Below, in pieces: positions 25,763 to 33,249 of a stretch of 64,000 nucleotides of DNA. The position numbers were made by a program, and so were the translations under genes. The notes below the pieces were generated by a model. It did no database searches and was not told where the DNA came from. It saw only the letters and a program-made list of their open reading frames with translations. The DNA is taken from NCBI RefSeq assembly GCF_003149455.1, contig NZ_QFFK01000009.1, positions 226,663 to 290,662 of the forward strand, given 5' to 3'. Source of the stretch: Chitinophaga deserti (GTDB taxonomy: Bacteria; Bacteroidota; Bacteroidia; Chitinophagales; Chitinophagaceae). How positions within the stretch are numbered: the first letter of the stretch is position 1; each line of letters begins with the position of its first letter.

Positions 25763-26139
25763 TTGCCGATACGGTGGAAAAGATCCTTGATCTGGTAATC
25801 CCAGAGCTGGCTTTGATCAGCCACTTCCTTTTTCTCTGCAAAATCTTTAATTACCAGAATCGTCATATTCGTTACTTCAGAAATACGGATTCTGAATTCG
25901 AAATACTCGTTTTTGGGAGCGTGTGTCCAATGTAGCCGGATATACTCATCTTCTTCCTGTTCCAGCACTTCTGCTTCCTCTGCAGAACCGTTCCAGGAAA
26001 AGGAAAAAACATTATCCCGGAAATCTACTTTATCTGCAAACCACTCCTGCAAACCTGCCGGGGTGGAAAGAAATTCATAGAGAATACTTGGAGAGCACCG
26101 CACCGGATATTCTAACTCATATTGCACTTTCTTTGACAT
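25759..26139 (-). CDS. START-like (SRPBCC/AHSA1-type) small protein
   Basis: 126 residues of a helix-grip fold: beta strand YELEYPVRCSPSILYEFLST, then LQEWFADKVDF, a beta sheet with FSWNGSAEEAEVLEQE and YIRLHWTHAP, and a C-terminal helix WDYQIKDLFHRIG. It matches the START-like domain proteins common in Bacteroidota, which are thought to bind hydrophobic ligands or act as co-chaperone-like proteins. The pattern LQEWFAD is typical of the AHSA1 branch. It has its own upstream spacer and ends convergent with the hypothetical gene at 25157. Confidence 0.88.
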   Translation of the reverse strand: MSKKVQYELEYPVRCSPSILYEFLSTPAGLQEWFADKVDFRDNVFSFSWNGSAEEAEVLEQEEDEYIRLHWTHAPKNEYFEFRIRISEVTNMTILVIKDFAEKKEVADQSQLWDYQIKDLFHRIGN

Positions 26140-26450
26140 CGCACTGTATTATTATAGAAATCTAAATCATCTGCCTGCAATTATAGAAAAATATTTATTC
26201 TATCAAAATAAATTTTGAAAATCTTTTTTCCGCCTAAATCCTTCATTCTCACGATTTATAACTAAATGGAATATAAAAATATTTAATTATGTATATTGCA
26301 ACGGATGACAGAATTAATCCAATATTCCCTTATAAACCTTTACCACTGCGGGTGAATCCCGTATCAGACCCGGTTAATGTGGTATAACACGAACGGATTA
26401 TTACCAACAATCGATTTTGCTTGAAAAGGATTCAACAGGAAGTAATTTTT
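26140..26450. other. AT-rich spacer upstream of the rpoD promoter
   Basis: About 310 bp of strongly AT-rich sequence between the divergent START-like and rpoD genes. The 26330-26400 part contains a small CGGG-TGAA-TCCCG hairpin. I see no gene or convincing riboswitch. Confidence 0.5.
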
Positions 26451-26481
26451 TTTGGGTCGTATCTAAAAAAAGTTATTTTTG
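26451..26481 (+). promoter_or_regulatory. Consensus Bacteroidota promoter of rpoD
   Basis: The -33 element TTTG (26451-26454) is followed by 19 bp, then the -7 element TATTTTTG (26474-26481), an exact TAnnTTTG match. The 5' leader to the ATG would be about 50 bases. Confidence 0.75.
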
Positions 26482-26539
26482 TTGGGCATTCTTCTAAATT
26501 AACTCATTTATAACCTGTAACTGTTCCCGTGCTATGTCA

Positions 26540-27409
26540 ATGCGCCAACTAAAAATCACGAAGTCCATCACGAATCGTGAGTCCCAGTCGCTAGAAAAGT
26601 ATTTGCAGGAGATCGGCAAAGTGGATCTCATTACGCCGGAAGAAGAAGTAAACCTGGCTATCCGCATAAAACAGGGCGACCAGCGGGCGTTGGAAAAGCT
26701 GACTAAAGCCAACCTGCGTTTCGTGGTATCCGTAGCCAAACAATACCAGAACCAGGGATTATCCCTCTCGGATCTTATCAACGAAGGTAACCTCGGCCTC
26801 ATCAAAGCTGCACAGCGCTTCGATGAAACCCGTGGTTTCAAATTCATTTCATACGCCGTTTGGTGGATCCGCCAGTCGATCCTCCAGGCATTGGCAGAAC
26901 AATCCCGCATTGTACGCCTTCCCCTCAACAAGGTAGGCCTCTCCAATAAAATCAGTAAAGCCTATTCCCAGCTGGAACAGGAATTCGAACGCGAGCCTTC
27001 TCCCGACGAGCTGGCCACTATCCTCGAAATTAATACCGAAGAAGTGGAAGCCACCCTCGGCGTAGCTGCCCGCCACGTGTCTATGGACGCACCGTTCATC
27101 GACGGGGAAGATAACTCCCTGCTCGACGTACTGGCCAATCCCAACGCAGTGAGCGCAGACGAAGAGCTTGACCACCACGATTCACTCCGCCGCGAAATCG
27201 AACGCTCTCTTTCCACCCTTACCGACCGCCAGAAAGACGTAATCATGCTCTATTTCGGCATCGGTGTGGAACATCCCATGAGCCTCGAAGATATCGGTGA
27301 GAAATTCGGTCTTACCCGCGAGCGTGTGCGCCAGATCAAAGACAAGGCAATTACCAAACTGCGCACCACTTCCCGGAGCAAACTGCTGCGGAATTACCTC
27401 GGCGGCTGA
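26540..27409 (+). CDS. rpoD: Primary RNA polymerase sigma factor RpoD/SigA
   Basis: 289 residues from ATG 26540 (MRQLKITKSITNRESQSL); another ATG two codons earlier is possible. Region 1.2 is SLEKYLQEIGKVDLITPEEE. Region 2 spans LTKANLRFVVSVAKQYQNQG to GFKFISYAVWWIRQSI, the near-invariant promoter-melting helix. Region 3 starts IVRLPLNKVGLSNKI and region 4 ends with GLTRERVRQIKDKAITKL. Region 1.1 is absent, as is normal for Bacteroidota primary sigma factors (about 290 residues). This protein recognises the TTG-N19-TAnnTTTG promoters seen elsewhere in the window, including one at its own gene. Confidence 0.97.
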   Translation: MRQLKITKSITNRESQSLEKYLQEIGKVDLITPEEEVNLAIRIKQGDQRALEKLTKANLRFVVSVAKQYQNQGLSLSDLINEGNLGLIKAAQRFDETRGFKFISYAVWWIRQSILQALAEQSRIVRLPLNKVGLSNKISKAYSQLEQEFEREPSPDELATILEINTEEVEATLGVAARHVSMDAPFIDGEDNSLLDVLANPNAVSADEELDHHDSLRREIERSLSTLTDRQKDVIMLYFGIGVEHPMSLEDIGEKFGLTRERVRQIKDKAITKLRTTSRSKLLRNYLGG

Positions 27410-27414
27410 TTTAT

Positions 27415-27445
27415 TTTAAACGAACTGTCTAAATACGTATTTTTG
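27415..27445 (+). promoter_or_regulatory. Probable promoter of ffh
   Basis: The -7 element TATTTTTG (27438-27445) matches TAnnTTTG exactly. The expected -33 position holds TTTA rather than TTTG. Confidence 0.5.
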
Positions 27446-27514
27446 CAATCCAATGGTGAATATTCGATATATTCACCATTTTGCATTTTTTAAAGATCAT
27501 ACCAGCTTAAGTAT

Positions 27515-28834
27515 ATGTTTGAATCATTATCAGAGCGGCTCGAGTCAGCGTTTAAACAGCTAAAAGGCGAAGGGCGCATCTCGGAAATCAATATCGCTAC
27601 TACCGTGAAAGAGATCCGCCGCGCACTCGTGGATGCGGATGTGAACTATAAAATCGCAAAGGACTTTACCGATAAGGTGAAAGACAAAGCGCTGGGCGAA
27701 AAGGTAATCACTGCCATCTCTCCCGGCCAGCTCATGGTGAAGATTGTGAAAGATGAACTGGTGGAGCTGATGGGCAACACCGAAGTGGAGCTGGAGCTCA
27801 AAGCCAACCCCACCGTGATCCTCATTGCGGGCCTGCAGGGTTCGGGTAAAACCACCTTCTCCGGCAAACTGGCCAATTTCCTCAAAACCAAGAAGAACAA
27901 GAAACCCCTGCTTGTTGCAGCAGATATCTACCGCCCTGCGGCGATCGACCAGCTGCAGGTACTCGGTGGACAGATAGGGGTGGAAGTATACAGCGAACCG
28001 GAAAACAAGAATGCCGTTCAGATCGCGGAAAACGCTATCAAACAGGCGAAAGCCAACGGTAATAACGTGGTGATCATTGACACCGCCGGCCGCCTGGCGG
28101 TTGACGAAGTGATGATGGCCGAGGTGAGCAATGTGAAGAAAGCCGTTCAGCCACAGGAGATCCTCTTTGTTGTGGATTCCATGACCGGCCAGGATGCTGT
28201 GAACACTGCCAAAGCCTTTAACGAAAAACTCGACTTTTCCGGTATCGTACTTACAAAGCTCGATGGCGATACCCGCGGTGGTGCTGCGCTTACCATTACC
28301 TATACGGTGCAGAAGCCGATCAAGTTCGTATCAATGGGCGAAAAGCTCGATACGCTGGACGTGTTCTACCCCGAGCGTATGGCACAGCGTATCCTGGGCA
28401 TGGGTGATATCACCACCCTCGTGGAACGTGCCCAGGCTCAGTTCGACGAAGTGCAGGCGAAGAAACTGGAGAAGAAGATCCGCCAGAACCAGTTCGATTT
28501 CGACGATTTTAAGGAGCAGCTCTCCCAGATCAAGAAAATGGGCTCCATCAAGGACCTCCTGGGTATGATTCCCGGAGTAGGCAAAGCGGTAAAGGATCTG
28601 GATATCAGCGACGATGCTTTCAAAGGCATTGAGGCCATGATCAATTCCATGACGCCTGCCGAGCGTGCTAACCCGGATCTGATAGACGGAAGCCGCCGCC
28701 GCCGTATCGCGAAAGGCGCCGGTAAGGAAATTGCGGACGTAAATCAGTTTATGAAGCAATTTGAGCAGATGCGTCAGATGATGAAAATGATGAATAAGAT
28801 GCCCGGAGGAGCCAAAGGGCTGAAGATGAAGTAA
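27515..28834 (+). CDS. ffh: Signal recognition particle protein Ffh
   Basis: 439 residues. The N-terminal four-helix bundle is residues 1-85. The GTPase domain is about 100-295: P-loop GLQGSGKTT, G2 DIYRPAAIDQL, G3 DTAGRLAVD and G4 TKLDGDTRGGAAL. The C-terminal M domain (about 325-439) is methionine-rich (MKQFEQMRQMMKMMNKMPGG) and binds 4.5S RNA and signal sequences. It targets membrane and exported proteins to the FtsY receptor. The gene precedes the rpsP-rimM-trmD-rplS cluster with a 124-bp gap that contains a separate promoter. Confidence 0.97.
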   Translation: MFESLSERLESAFKQLKGEGRISEINIATTVKEIRRALVDADVNYKIAKDFTDKVKDKALGEKVITAISPGQLMVKIVKDELVELMGNTEVELELKANPTVILIAGLQGSGKTTFSGKLANFLKTKKNKKPLLVAADIYRPAAIDQLQVLGGQIGVEVYSEPENKNAVQIAENAIKQAKANGNNVVIIDTAGRLAVDEVMMAEVSNVKKAVQPQEILFVVDSMTGQDAVNTAKAFNEKLDFSGIVLTKLDGDTRGGAALTITYTVQKPIKFVSMGEKLDTLDVFYPERMAQRILGMGDITTLVERAQAQFDEVQAKKLEKKIRQNQFDFDDFKEQLSQIKKMGSIKDLLGMIPGVGKAVKDLDISDDAFKGIEAMINSMTPAERANPDLIDGSRRRRIAKGAGKEIADVNQFMKQFEQMRQMMKMMNKMPGGAKGLKMK

Positions 28835-28870
28835 TTAAAATAGTGGCAAAAGCATGAAGTGAACTTTTAT

Positions 28871-28901
28871 TTTGTAAAATTCATTTTTAGCTATACATTT
28901 G
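28871..28901 (+). promoter_or_regulatory. Consensus promoter of rpsP
   Basis: TTTG (28871-28874), 19 bp, then TACATTTG (28894-28901). This places the start of transcription about 50 bases before the rpsP ATG. Confidence 0.7.
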
Positions 28902-28958
28902 CTGCCCCAATAGAAACAATTTTTTTTCACCACTCGCAAAAAATAATTCGACTTATTT

Positions 28959-29423
28959 ATGCCAGTTAAGATCAGATTACAGAGACACGGCGCCAAGAAA
29001 AGACCTTTTTACTTTATCGTAGTGGCTGATGCCCGCGCGCCCCGTGATGGTAAATTCATTCAGAAAATCGGTACCTACAATCCCCTGACTGTACCGGCTT
29101 CTATCAACATTGACACGCAGAAAGCACTCCGCTGGCTGCAGAAAGGTGCTCAACCCACCGACACTGTTCGTAGAATCCTGTCTTTCAAAGGCGTACTGTA
29201 CCTGAAACACCTGCTCCGCGGTGTGAAGCTTGGCCTGTTTGACGAGCCTACTGCTTACACCAAATTCGAGCAATGGCAGGCTGACCACGAAGAAAAAGTG
29301 ACTGCCCGCCGCGAAAGCCAGAAAAGAGTAGTACGTGCTGCCACTCCGGTAGTTCGTAAAGTGGAAGATGTTGCTCCTAGCGCTCCCGCCGCTGAAGAAG
29401 GCGAAGCTCCTGCAGAAGCATAA
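28959..29423 (+). CDS. rpsP: 30S ribosomal protein S16
   Basis: 154 residues. The S16 core occupies residues 1-85 (VKIRLQRHGAKKRPFYFIVV; GKFIQKIGTYNPL; WLQKGAQPTDTVRRIL). The usual bacterial S16 is about 80-90 residues; here a C-terminal extension of about 65 residues continues with a basic stretch (KVTARRESQKRVVRAATPVV) and an acidic Ala/Glu tail. Such extensions occur in Bacteroidota S16 proteins. It is an early-assembly protein of the 30S body. It heads the rpsP-rimM-trmD cluster, with a strong hairpin before rimM. Confidence 0.97.
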   Translation: MPVKIRLQRHGAKKRPFYFIVVADARAPRDGKFIQKIGTYNPLTVPASINIDTQKALRWLQKGAQPTDTVRRILSFKGVLYLKHLLRGVKLGLFDEPTAYTKFEQWQADHEEKVTARRESQKRVVRAATPVVRKVEDVAPSAPAAEEGEAPAEA

Positions 29424-29443
29424 TCCGCTGCATAACACATTTC

Positions 29444-29480
29444 AAAAAGGGAAGATTTGCTCGCAAAGATTCCCTTTTTG
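29444..29480 (+). terminator. Strong hairpin between rpsP and rimM
   Basis: AAAAAGGGAA pairs with TTCCCTTTTT, and inside it TTTGC pairs with GCAAA around a TC loop. A T-rich stretch follows. It is 22 bp before the rimM ATG and may act as a partial terminator or processing site, lowering rimM-trmD relative to rpsP. Confidence 0.65.
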
Positions 29481-29501
29481 CTTTTTATCTCCCACCTGTT
29501 C

Positions 29502-30023
29502 ATGGCGAATTATTTCCATATCGGTAAACTGGCCGCTGTTCACGGCACCGACGGAGAACTGCTGCTAAAGCACAGTCTTGGCAAACGTTCCTCCCTTAAA
29601 GACGTGACCGCCATCTTCGTAGAAGAGCGGAAAGACAGCTTTTTGCCTTACTTCGTACAGAAAGCCAAAGCGAAAGACGCGGAGCATATCTACCTCAAAC
29701 TCGAGGGGATAGATTCGCGGGAAGCCGCCAGGGCTTATTTGCAGAAAGGGATTTATCTCCAGGAAGAAGACTTTCAGGCAGAGGCTTCCAGCAATGCTCC
29801 CCTCAGTCTCCTCGGCTTCATGGCTCAGGATAAAGAACACGGGGTGCTGGGAACGGTAGACGAGATCATCGAAATGCCGCACCAGCTGCTGGCGCGTGTC
29901 ACCTACAAAGAAAAGGAGATGCTGCTGCCGCTGAATGAGCAAACCATGCTGAAAGTGGACCGTAAAGGGAAGATCCTGCATCTCGAACTGCCGGAAGGAC
30001 TGCTCGACATTTACTTAGGGTAA
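29502..30023 (+). CDS. rimM: Ribosome maturation factor RimM
   Basis: 173 residues from ATG 29502 (MANYFHIGKLAAVHGTDGEL); the TTG at 29457 lies inside the preceding hairpin and is not a credible start. The N-terminal RimM beta-barrel is residues 1-90 (G+hG-hhG motif at IGKLAAVHGTDGE). The PRC-barrel domain is about 95-170 (SLLGFMAQDKEHGVLGTVDEIIEMPHQLL). It assists 30S head assembly by binding S19. It is 12 bp upstream of trmD in the same operon. Confidence 0.95.
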   Translation: MANYFHIGKLAAVHGTDGELLLKHSLGKRSSLKDVTAIFVEERKDSFLPYFVQKAKAKDAEHIYLKLEGIDSREAARAYLQKGIYLQEEDFQAEASSNAPLSLLGFMAQDKEHGVLGTVDEIIEMPHQLLARVTYKEKEMLLPLNEQTMLKVDRKGKILHLELPEGLLDIYLG

Positions 30024-30035
30024 CAGAAAACCATT

Positions 30036-30716
30036 ATGCGGATAGACATCATTACCGTACAGCCCGATCTGCTGGAGAGCCCTTTCTCCCATTCGATCAT
30101 GAAGCGGGCGAGGAACAAGGGCCTGCTGGAAGTGAATGTACACCAGCTGCGCGACTATTCCACGCTGCGGAACAGCCAGACAGATGATTATCAGTTTGGC
30201 GGCGGGGCCGGGATGGTGATGATGATTGAGCCGCTGGTAAATGCCATTGAGTCCCTTCAAAAGGAAGTGACCTACGACGAAATCATTTATATGACCCCTG
30301 ATGGTCGCACTTTTGATCAGAAAACTGCCAACCGGCTGTCTATGAAAGGAAATCTGCTGATTATCTGCGGGCATTACAAGGGTATCGACGAAAGGGTACG
30401 GGAGCATTTTGTGACCATGGAGATCTCAATAGGGGATTTCGTACTGTCGGGCGGGGAACTGGCTGCGGCAGTAGTGGTGGATGCCATTGGGCGGTTGCTG
30501 CCGGGAGTCCTTAATGACGAGACTTCGGCCCTTTTCGACTCATTTCAGGACAATATGCTGGCACCGCCGGTTTATACCCGTCCGGAGGAGTTCAGGGGCT
30601 GGAAGGTGCCTCCGGTGCTCATGAGCGGGGATCACAGGAAGATAGATGATTGGCGGCATGATGAGGCGCTGAAGCGGACAAAAGCCCGCCGGCCGGATCT
30701 GCTCGACCACGACTGA
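30036..30716 (+). CDS. trmD: tRNA (guanine37-N1)-methyltransferase TrmD
   Basis: 226 residues, the usual length. SPOUT methyltransferase signatures are present: MRIDIITVQPDLLESPF, DDYQFGGGAGMVMMIEPL, LIICGHYKGIDERV, the trefoil-knot SAM site ISIGDFVLSGGELAA, and PPVLMSGDHRKIDDWRHDEA at the C-terminal dimer part. It methylates G37 next to the anticodon to prevent +1 frameshifting. It follows rimM by 12 bp, and the rplS promoter lies in the gap after it. Confidence 0.97.
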   Translation: MRIDIITVQPDLLESPFSHSIMKRARNKGLLEVNVHQLRDYSTLRNSQTDDYQFGGGAGMVMMIEPLVNAIESLQKEVTYDEIIYMTPDGRTFDQKTANRLSMKGNLLIICGHYKGIDERVREHFVTMEISIGDFVLSGGELAAAVVVDAIGRLLPGVLNDETSALFDSFQDNMLAPPVYTRPEEFRGWKVPPVLMSGDHRKIDDWRHDEALKRTKARRPDLLDHD

Positions 30717-30750
30717 TTCAAATAAAATTTTAAAAAACCGGGAAAAGGTC

Positions 30751-30780
30751 TTGGTAATTGGATATTGTTCCTTACCTTTG
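30751..30780 (+). promoter_or_regulatory. Consensus promoter of rplS
   Basis: TTG (30751-30753), 19 bp, then TACCTTTG (30773-30780), a full TAnnTTTG match, 22 bp upstream of the rplS ATG. Confidence 0.7.
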
Positions 30781-30802
30781 CCGTCCTATAAATAATTGAA
30801 AG

Positions 30803-31150
30803 ATGAACGCAATTTCTTTTGTTCACGAGCAGTTGACTGCTAACAAGCAATTTCCGAAGTTTAAAGCCGGTGACAACGTTACCGTTAACTATAAGATCGT
30901 TGAAGGAAACAAGGAGCGTATCCAATCCTTCAAGGGCGATGTGGTGAAGATCCAGGGCACAGGCTTTACGGCAACCTTCACTGTTCGTAAGATCTCCGAT
31001 GGCGTGGGCGTTGAAAGACTGTTCCCGCTGTATTCTCCCAACATCGACAGCATTCTGCTGCACAAAGTTGGTAAAGTTAGAAGGGCTAAACTGTACTACC
31101 TGCGCGAGCGTCAGGGTAAAGCAGCCCGTATCAAGGAAAAAAGGGTTTAG
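30803..31150 (+). CDS. rplS: 50S ribosomal protein L19
   Basis: 115 residues, normal for L19. The sequence shows the L19 SH3-like barrel: FKAGDNVTVNYKIVEGNKER, IQSFKGDVVKIQGTGFTATF, TVRKISDGVGVERLFPLYSP and the C-terminal VRRAKLYYLRERQGKAARIK. It lies at the 30S-50S interface. The gene has its own promoter and a strong terminator at 31175. Confidence 0.97.
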   Translation: MNAISFVHEQLTANKQFPKFKAGDNVTVNYKIVEGNKERIQSFKGDVVKIQGTGFTATFTVRKISDGVGVERLFPLYSPNIDSILLHKVGKVRRAKLYYLRERQGKAARIKEKRV

Positions 31151-31174
31151 TATTTTATACAGGGAAATTAGTAC

Positions 31175-31205
31175 GCGGGAATCCGACAGGATTCCCGCTT
31201 TTTTG
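31175..31205 (+). terminator. Terminator after rplS
   Basis: GCGGGAATCC / GGATTCCCGC, a perfect 10-bp stem with a GACA loop, followed by TTTTTTG. The rest of the 326-bp spacer up to tatA shows only the tatA promoter. Confidence 0.9.
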
Positions 31206-31417
31206 TTTGTATAGGTGCCGTTTTGCAGGAACCTGCTGGCTCAGCCGGGGAACTTTGTTTCCGCGGGATATGTGCTATAAAAGCATGATTTAGATTAAGG
31301 TTACTGATTTATGGCCAACAGGGGCGCTGTTTGTCACCTGTGCGTAGTAACTGAAAACAGCAGTGGGCCGGGGTTGTGAAGAAGACCTTAAAACTCGATT
31401 AAAGTGCAGCGGCGGGG

Positions 31418-31447
31418 TTGCGAAAGCCCAAATAAACGTTATCTTTG
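31418..31447 (+). promoter_or_regulatory. Consensus promoter of tatA
   Basis: TTG (31418-31420), 19 bp, then TATCTTTG (31440-31447). Confidence 0.65.
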
Positions 31448-31476
31448 TTAGCTCGAACATTATAAAAAACTGAGAA

Positions 31477-31704
31477 ATGACTGCTATTTTTGTTAAATCA
31501 CCTTTCTTACTTTTCCAGGAACTGGGTATGACTGAACTGATCCTCATCGCTGCAGTAGTATTGCTGCTGTTTGGCGGTAAAAAGATTCCTGAACTGATGC
31601 GTGGCCTGGGTAAAGGTATCCGTGAGTTTAAAGATGCGAAAGACAATGTGCGCCGCGAAGTGGAAGAAGGTATCCGTGAATCTGAAGTAAAGAAACAGGC
31701 ATAA
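31477..31704 (+). CDS. tatA: Twin-arginine translocase subunit TatA/TatE
   Basis: 75 residues. An N-terminal membrane helix (about 14-33, ELGMTELILIAAVVLLLFGG) is followed by the TatA hinge and amphipathic helix KKIPELMRGLGKGIREFKDA and a charged tail. TatA forms the pore-like assembly of the Tat export pathway for folded proteins. No tatC is visible beside it; gatA follows 75 bp later. The first 12 residues before the helix are longer than usual; a later in-frame ATG (MTELILIAA) could be the start instead. Confidence 0.92.
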   Translation: MTAIFVKSPFLLFQELGMTELILIAAVVLLLFGGKKIPELMRGLGKGIREFKDAKDNVRREVEEGIRESEVKKQA

Positions 31705-31779
31705 TTCCGGCTTCCGCAAGGAATAGCAGGTGCAGAGCCGATTTTTACAGAGATCTACCATTGTAAGATTTAAACTGGT

Positions 31780-33234
31780 TTGGGTTTGACTGAATTCAGC
31801 AGTATATCGTCTTTTCAGGAGGCGTTGTTTGCCGGGAAAGCGACCTGCGAGGACACGGTACAGATGTACCTGGGGCGCATAGAGCAAACCCGTCACTTAA
31901 ACGCATTCCTTGAAGTATTTACAGATGACGCCCTCCGGCAGGCACGTTCCCTGGATGAAAAGATCCGTAACGGGGAGCGGCCAGGATTGCTGGCGGGCGT
32001 TGTTGTTGGCATCAAGGACGTTATAAGTTATAAAGGGCACGCCGTAAGTTCGGCGAGCCGTATACTCGAGGGCTTTGAAGCACTCTATAATGCCACGGCG
32101 GTGGAAAGGCTCCTGGAAGCAGGGGCTATTATTATTGGCAGGCTCAATTGCGACGAATTCGCCATGGGGTCTACCAATGAAAACTCCGCCTATGGGCCTA
32201 CGCTTAACGCGCTCGATGAAACAAGGGTACCCGGAGGATCTTCGGGTGGTTCGGCAGTAGCAGTACAGGCAGGGCTTTGCCATGTGAGTCTGGGTTCCGA
32301 CACAGGCGGATCTGTAAGGCAGCCGGCGGATTTTTGCGGTATCATAGGGCTTAAGCCCAGTTACGGCAGAATCAGCCGCCACGGGCTGCTGGCATACGCT
32401 TCTTCGTTTGACCAGATAGGCATTTTTGGCTCGAATATTGCTGATGTTGCGGCAGTTCTACAAGTTATTGCCGGCCCGGATGCCTATGATAGCACGGCCT
32501 CGCAAAGCGAAGTGCCTCAATATCAGTTAAATACCGATCTGCACAATAAAAAGCGCAAATTCGCGTACTTAAGGGATGCCCTCCATCACGAGGGACTGGA
32601 CCCGGAAATGAGGGGAGGATTTGAAAGTTTCTTTGAACAGTTAAAGGCGGAAGGTCATACCGTGGAAGCGGTTGATTTTGAATACCTTGATTTCGTGGTA
32701 GCAGCATATTATGTGCTCACCACGGCTGAGGCTTCCAGCAATCTGAGCCGGTACGACGGTGTCAAATTTGGCTACCGTACTCCGGAAAAGGGGCTGGACC
32801 TGACCGATTTTTATAAGAAAAGCCGGTCTGAAGGCTTCGGTAAAGAGGTAAAAAGGCGTATATTGTTAGGAACATTCGTGCTGAGCGCCGGATATTACGA
32901 CGCTTATTTCACGAAAGCCCAGCAGGTAAGACGGCTTGTGGTTGAAAAGATGCAACAGATTTTAAGCAATTACGATGCCATCCTGTTGCCTACCGTTCCT
33001 ACAACCGCTTTCAAAATCGGGGAGAAGATGGATGATCCCATCGCTATGTACCTTGCCGATATTTATACGGTGCTGGCCAACCTCACAGGGGTGCCTGCCA
33101 TATCCGTTCCTTTACTGCGGCATTCAAACGGAATGCCTTATGGCCTACAGATTATCACAGAGGTGTTAGACGAGCAGAACTTGTTAGAAATTGCGCAAAC
33201 CGTGTTGCAGATGCAACAAGTAGATACAGTTTAA
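31780..33234 (+). CDS. gatA: Asp-tRNA(Asn)/Glu-tRNA(Gln) amidotransferase subunit A
   Basis: 484 residues, the usual length for GatA. The amidase Ser-cisSer-Lys triad is visible: Lys in VVVGIKDVISYKG, the glycine-serine loop GGSSGGSAVAVQAG and GSDTGGSVRQPADFCG. NCDEFAMGSTNENSAYGP is the classic GatA segment. The C-terminal part has NLTGVPAISVPL. It releases ammonia from glutamine for GatB-dependent transamidation of mischarged tRNA. The start is TTG (31780), or TTG two codons later; no ATG is suitably placed. gatB and gatC are not in the window. Confidence 0.96.
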   Translation: MGLTEFSSISSFQEALFAGKATCEDTVQMYLGRIEQTRHLNAFLEVFTDDALRQARSLDEKIRNGERPGLLAGVVVGIKDVISYKGHAVSSASRILEGFEALYNATAVERLLEAGAIIIGRLNCDEFAMGSTNENSAYGPTLNALDETRVPGGSSGGSAVAVQAGLCHVSLGSDTGGSVRQPADFCGIIGLKPSYGRISRHGLLAYASSFDQIGIFGSNIADVAAVLQVIAGPDAYDSTASQSEVPQYQLNTDLHNKKRKFAYLRDALHHEGLDPEMRGGFESFFEQLKAEGHTVEAVDFEYLDFVVAAYYVLTTAEASSNLSRYDGVKFGYRTPEKGLDLTDFYKKSRSEGFGKEVKRRILLGTFVLSAGYYDAYFTKAQQVRRLVVEKMQQILSNYDAILLPTVPTTAFKIGEKMDDPIAMYLADIYTVLANLTGVPAISVPLLRHSNGMPYGLQIITEVLDEQNLLEIAQTVLQMQQVDTV

Positions 33235-33249
33235 AACAAAACAACGCGT

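Noticed and set aside
26330..26400. A riboswitch-like stretch (CCACTG, CGGG hairpin, ATCAGACCC) upstream of rpoD
   Set aside because: Fragments recall cobalamin or TPP elements, but the conserved helices and core are not present and rpoD is not an expected target.
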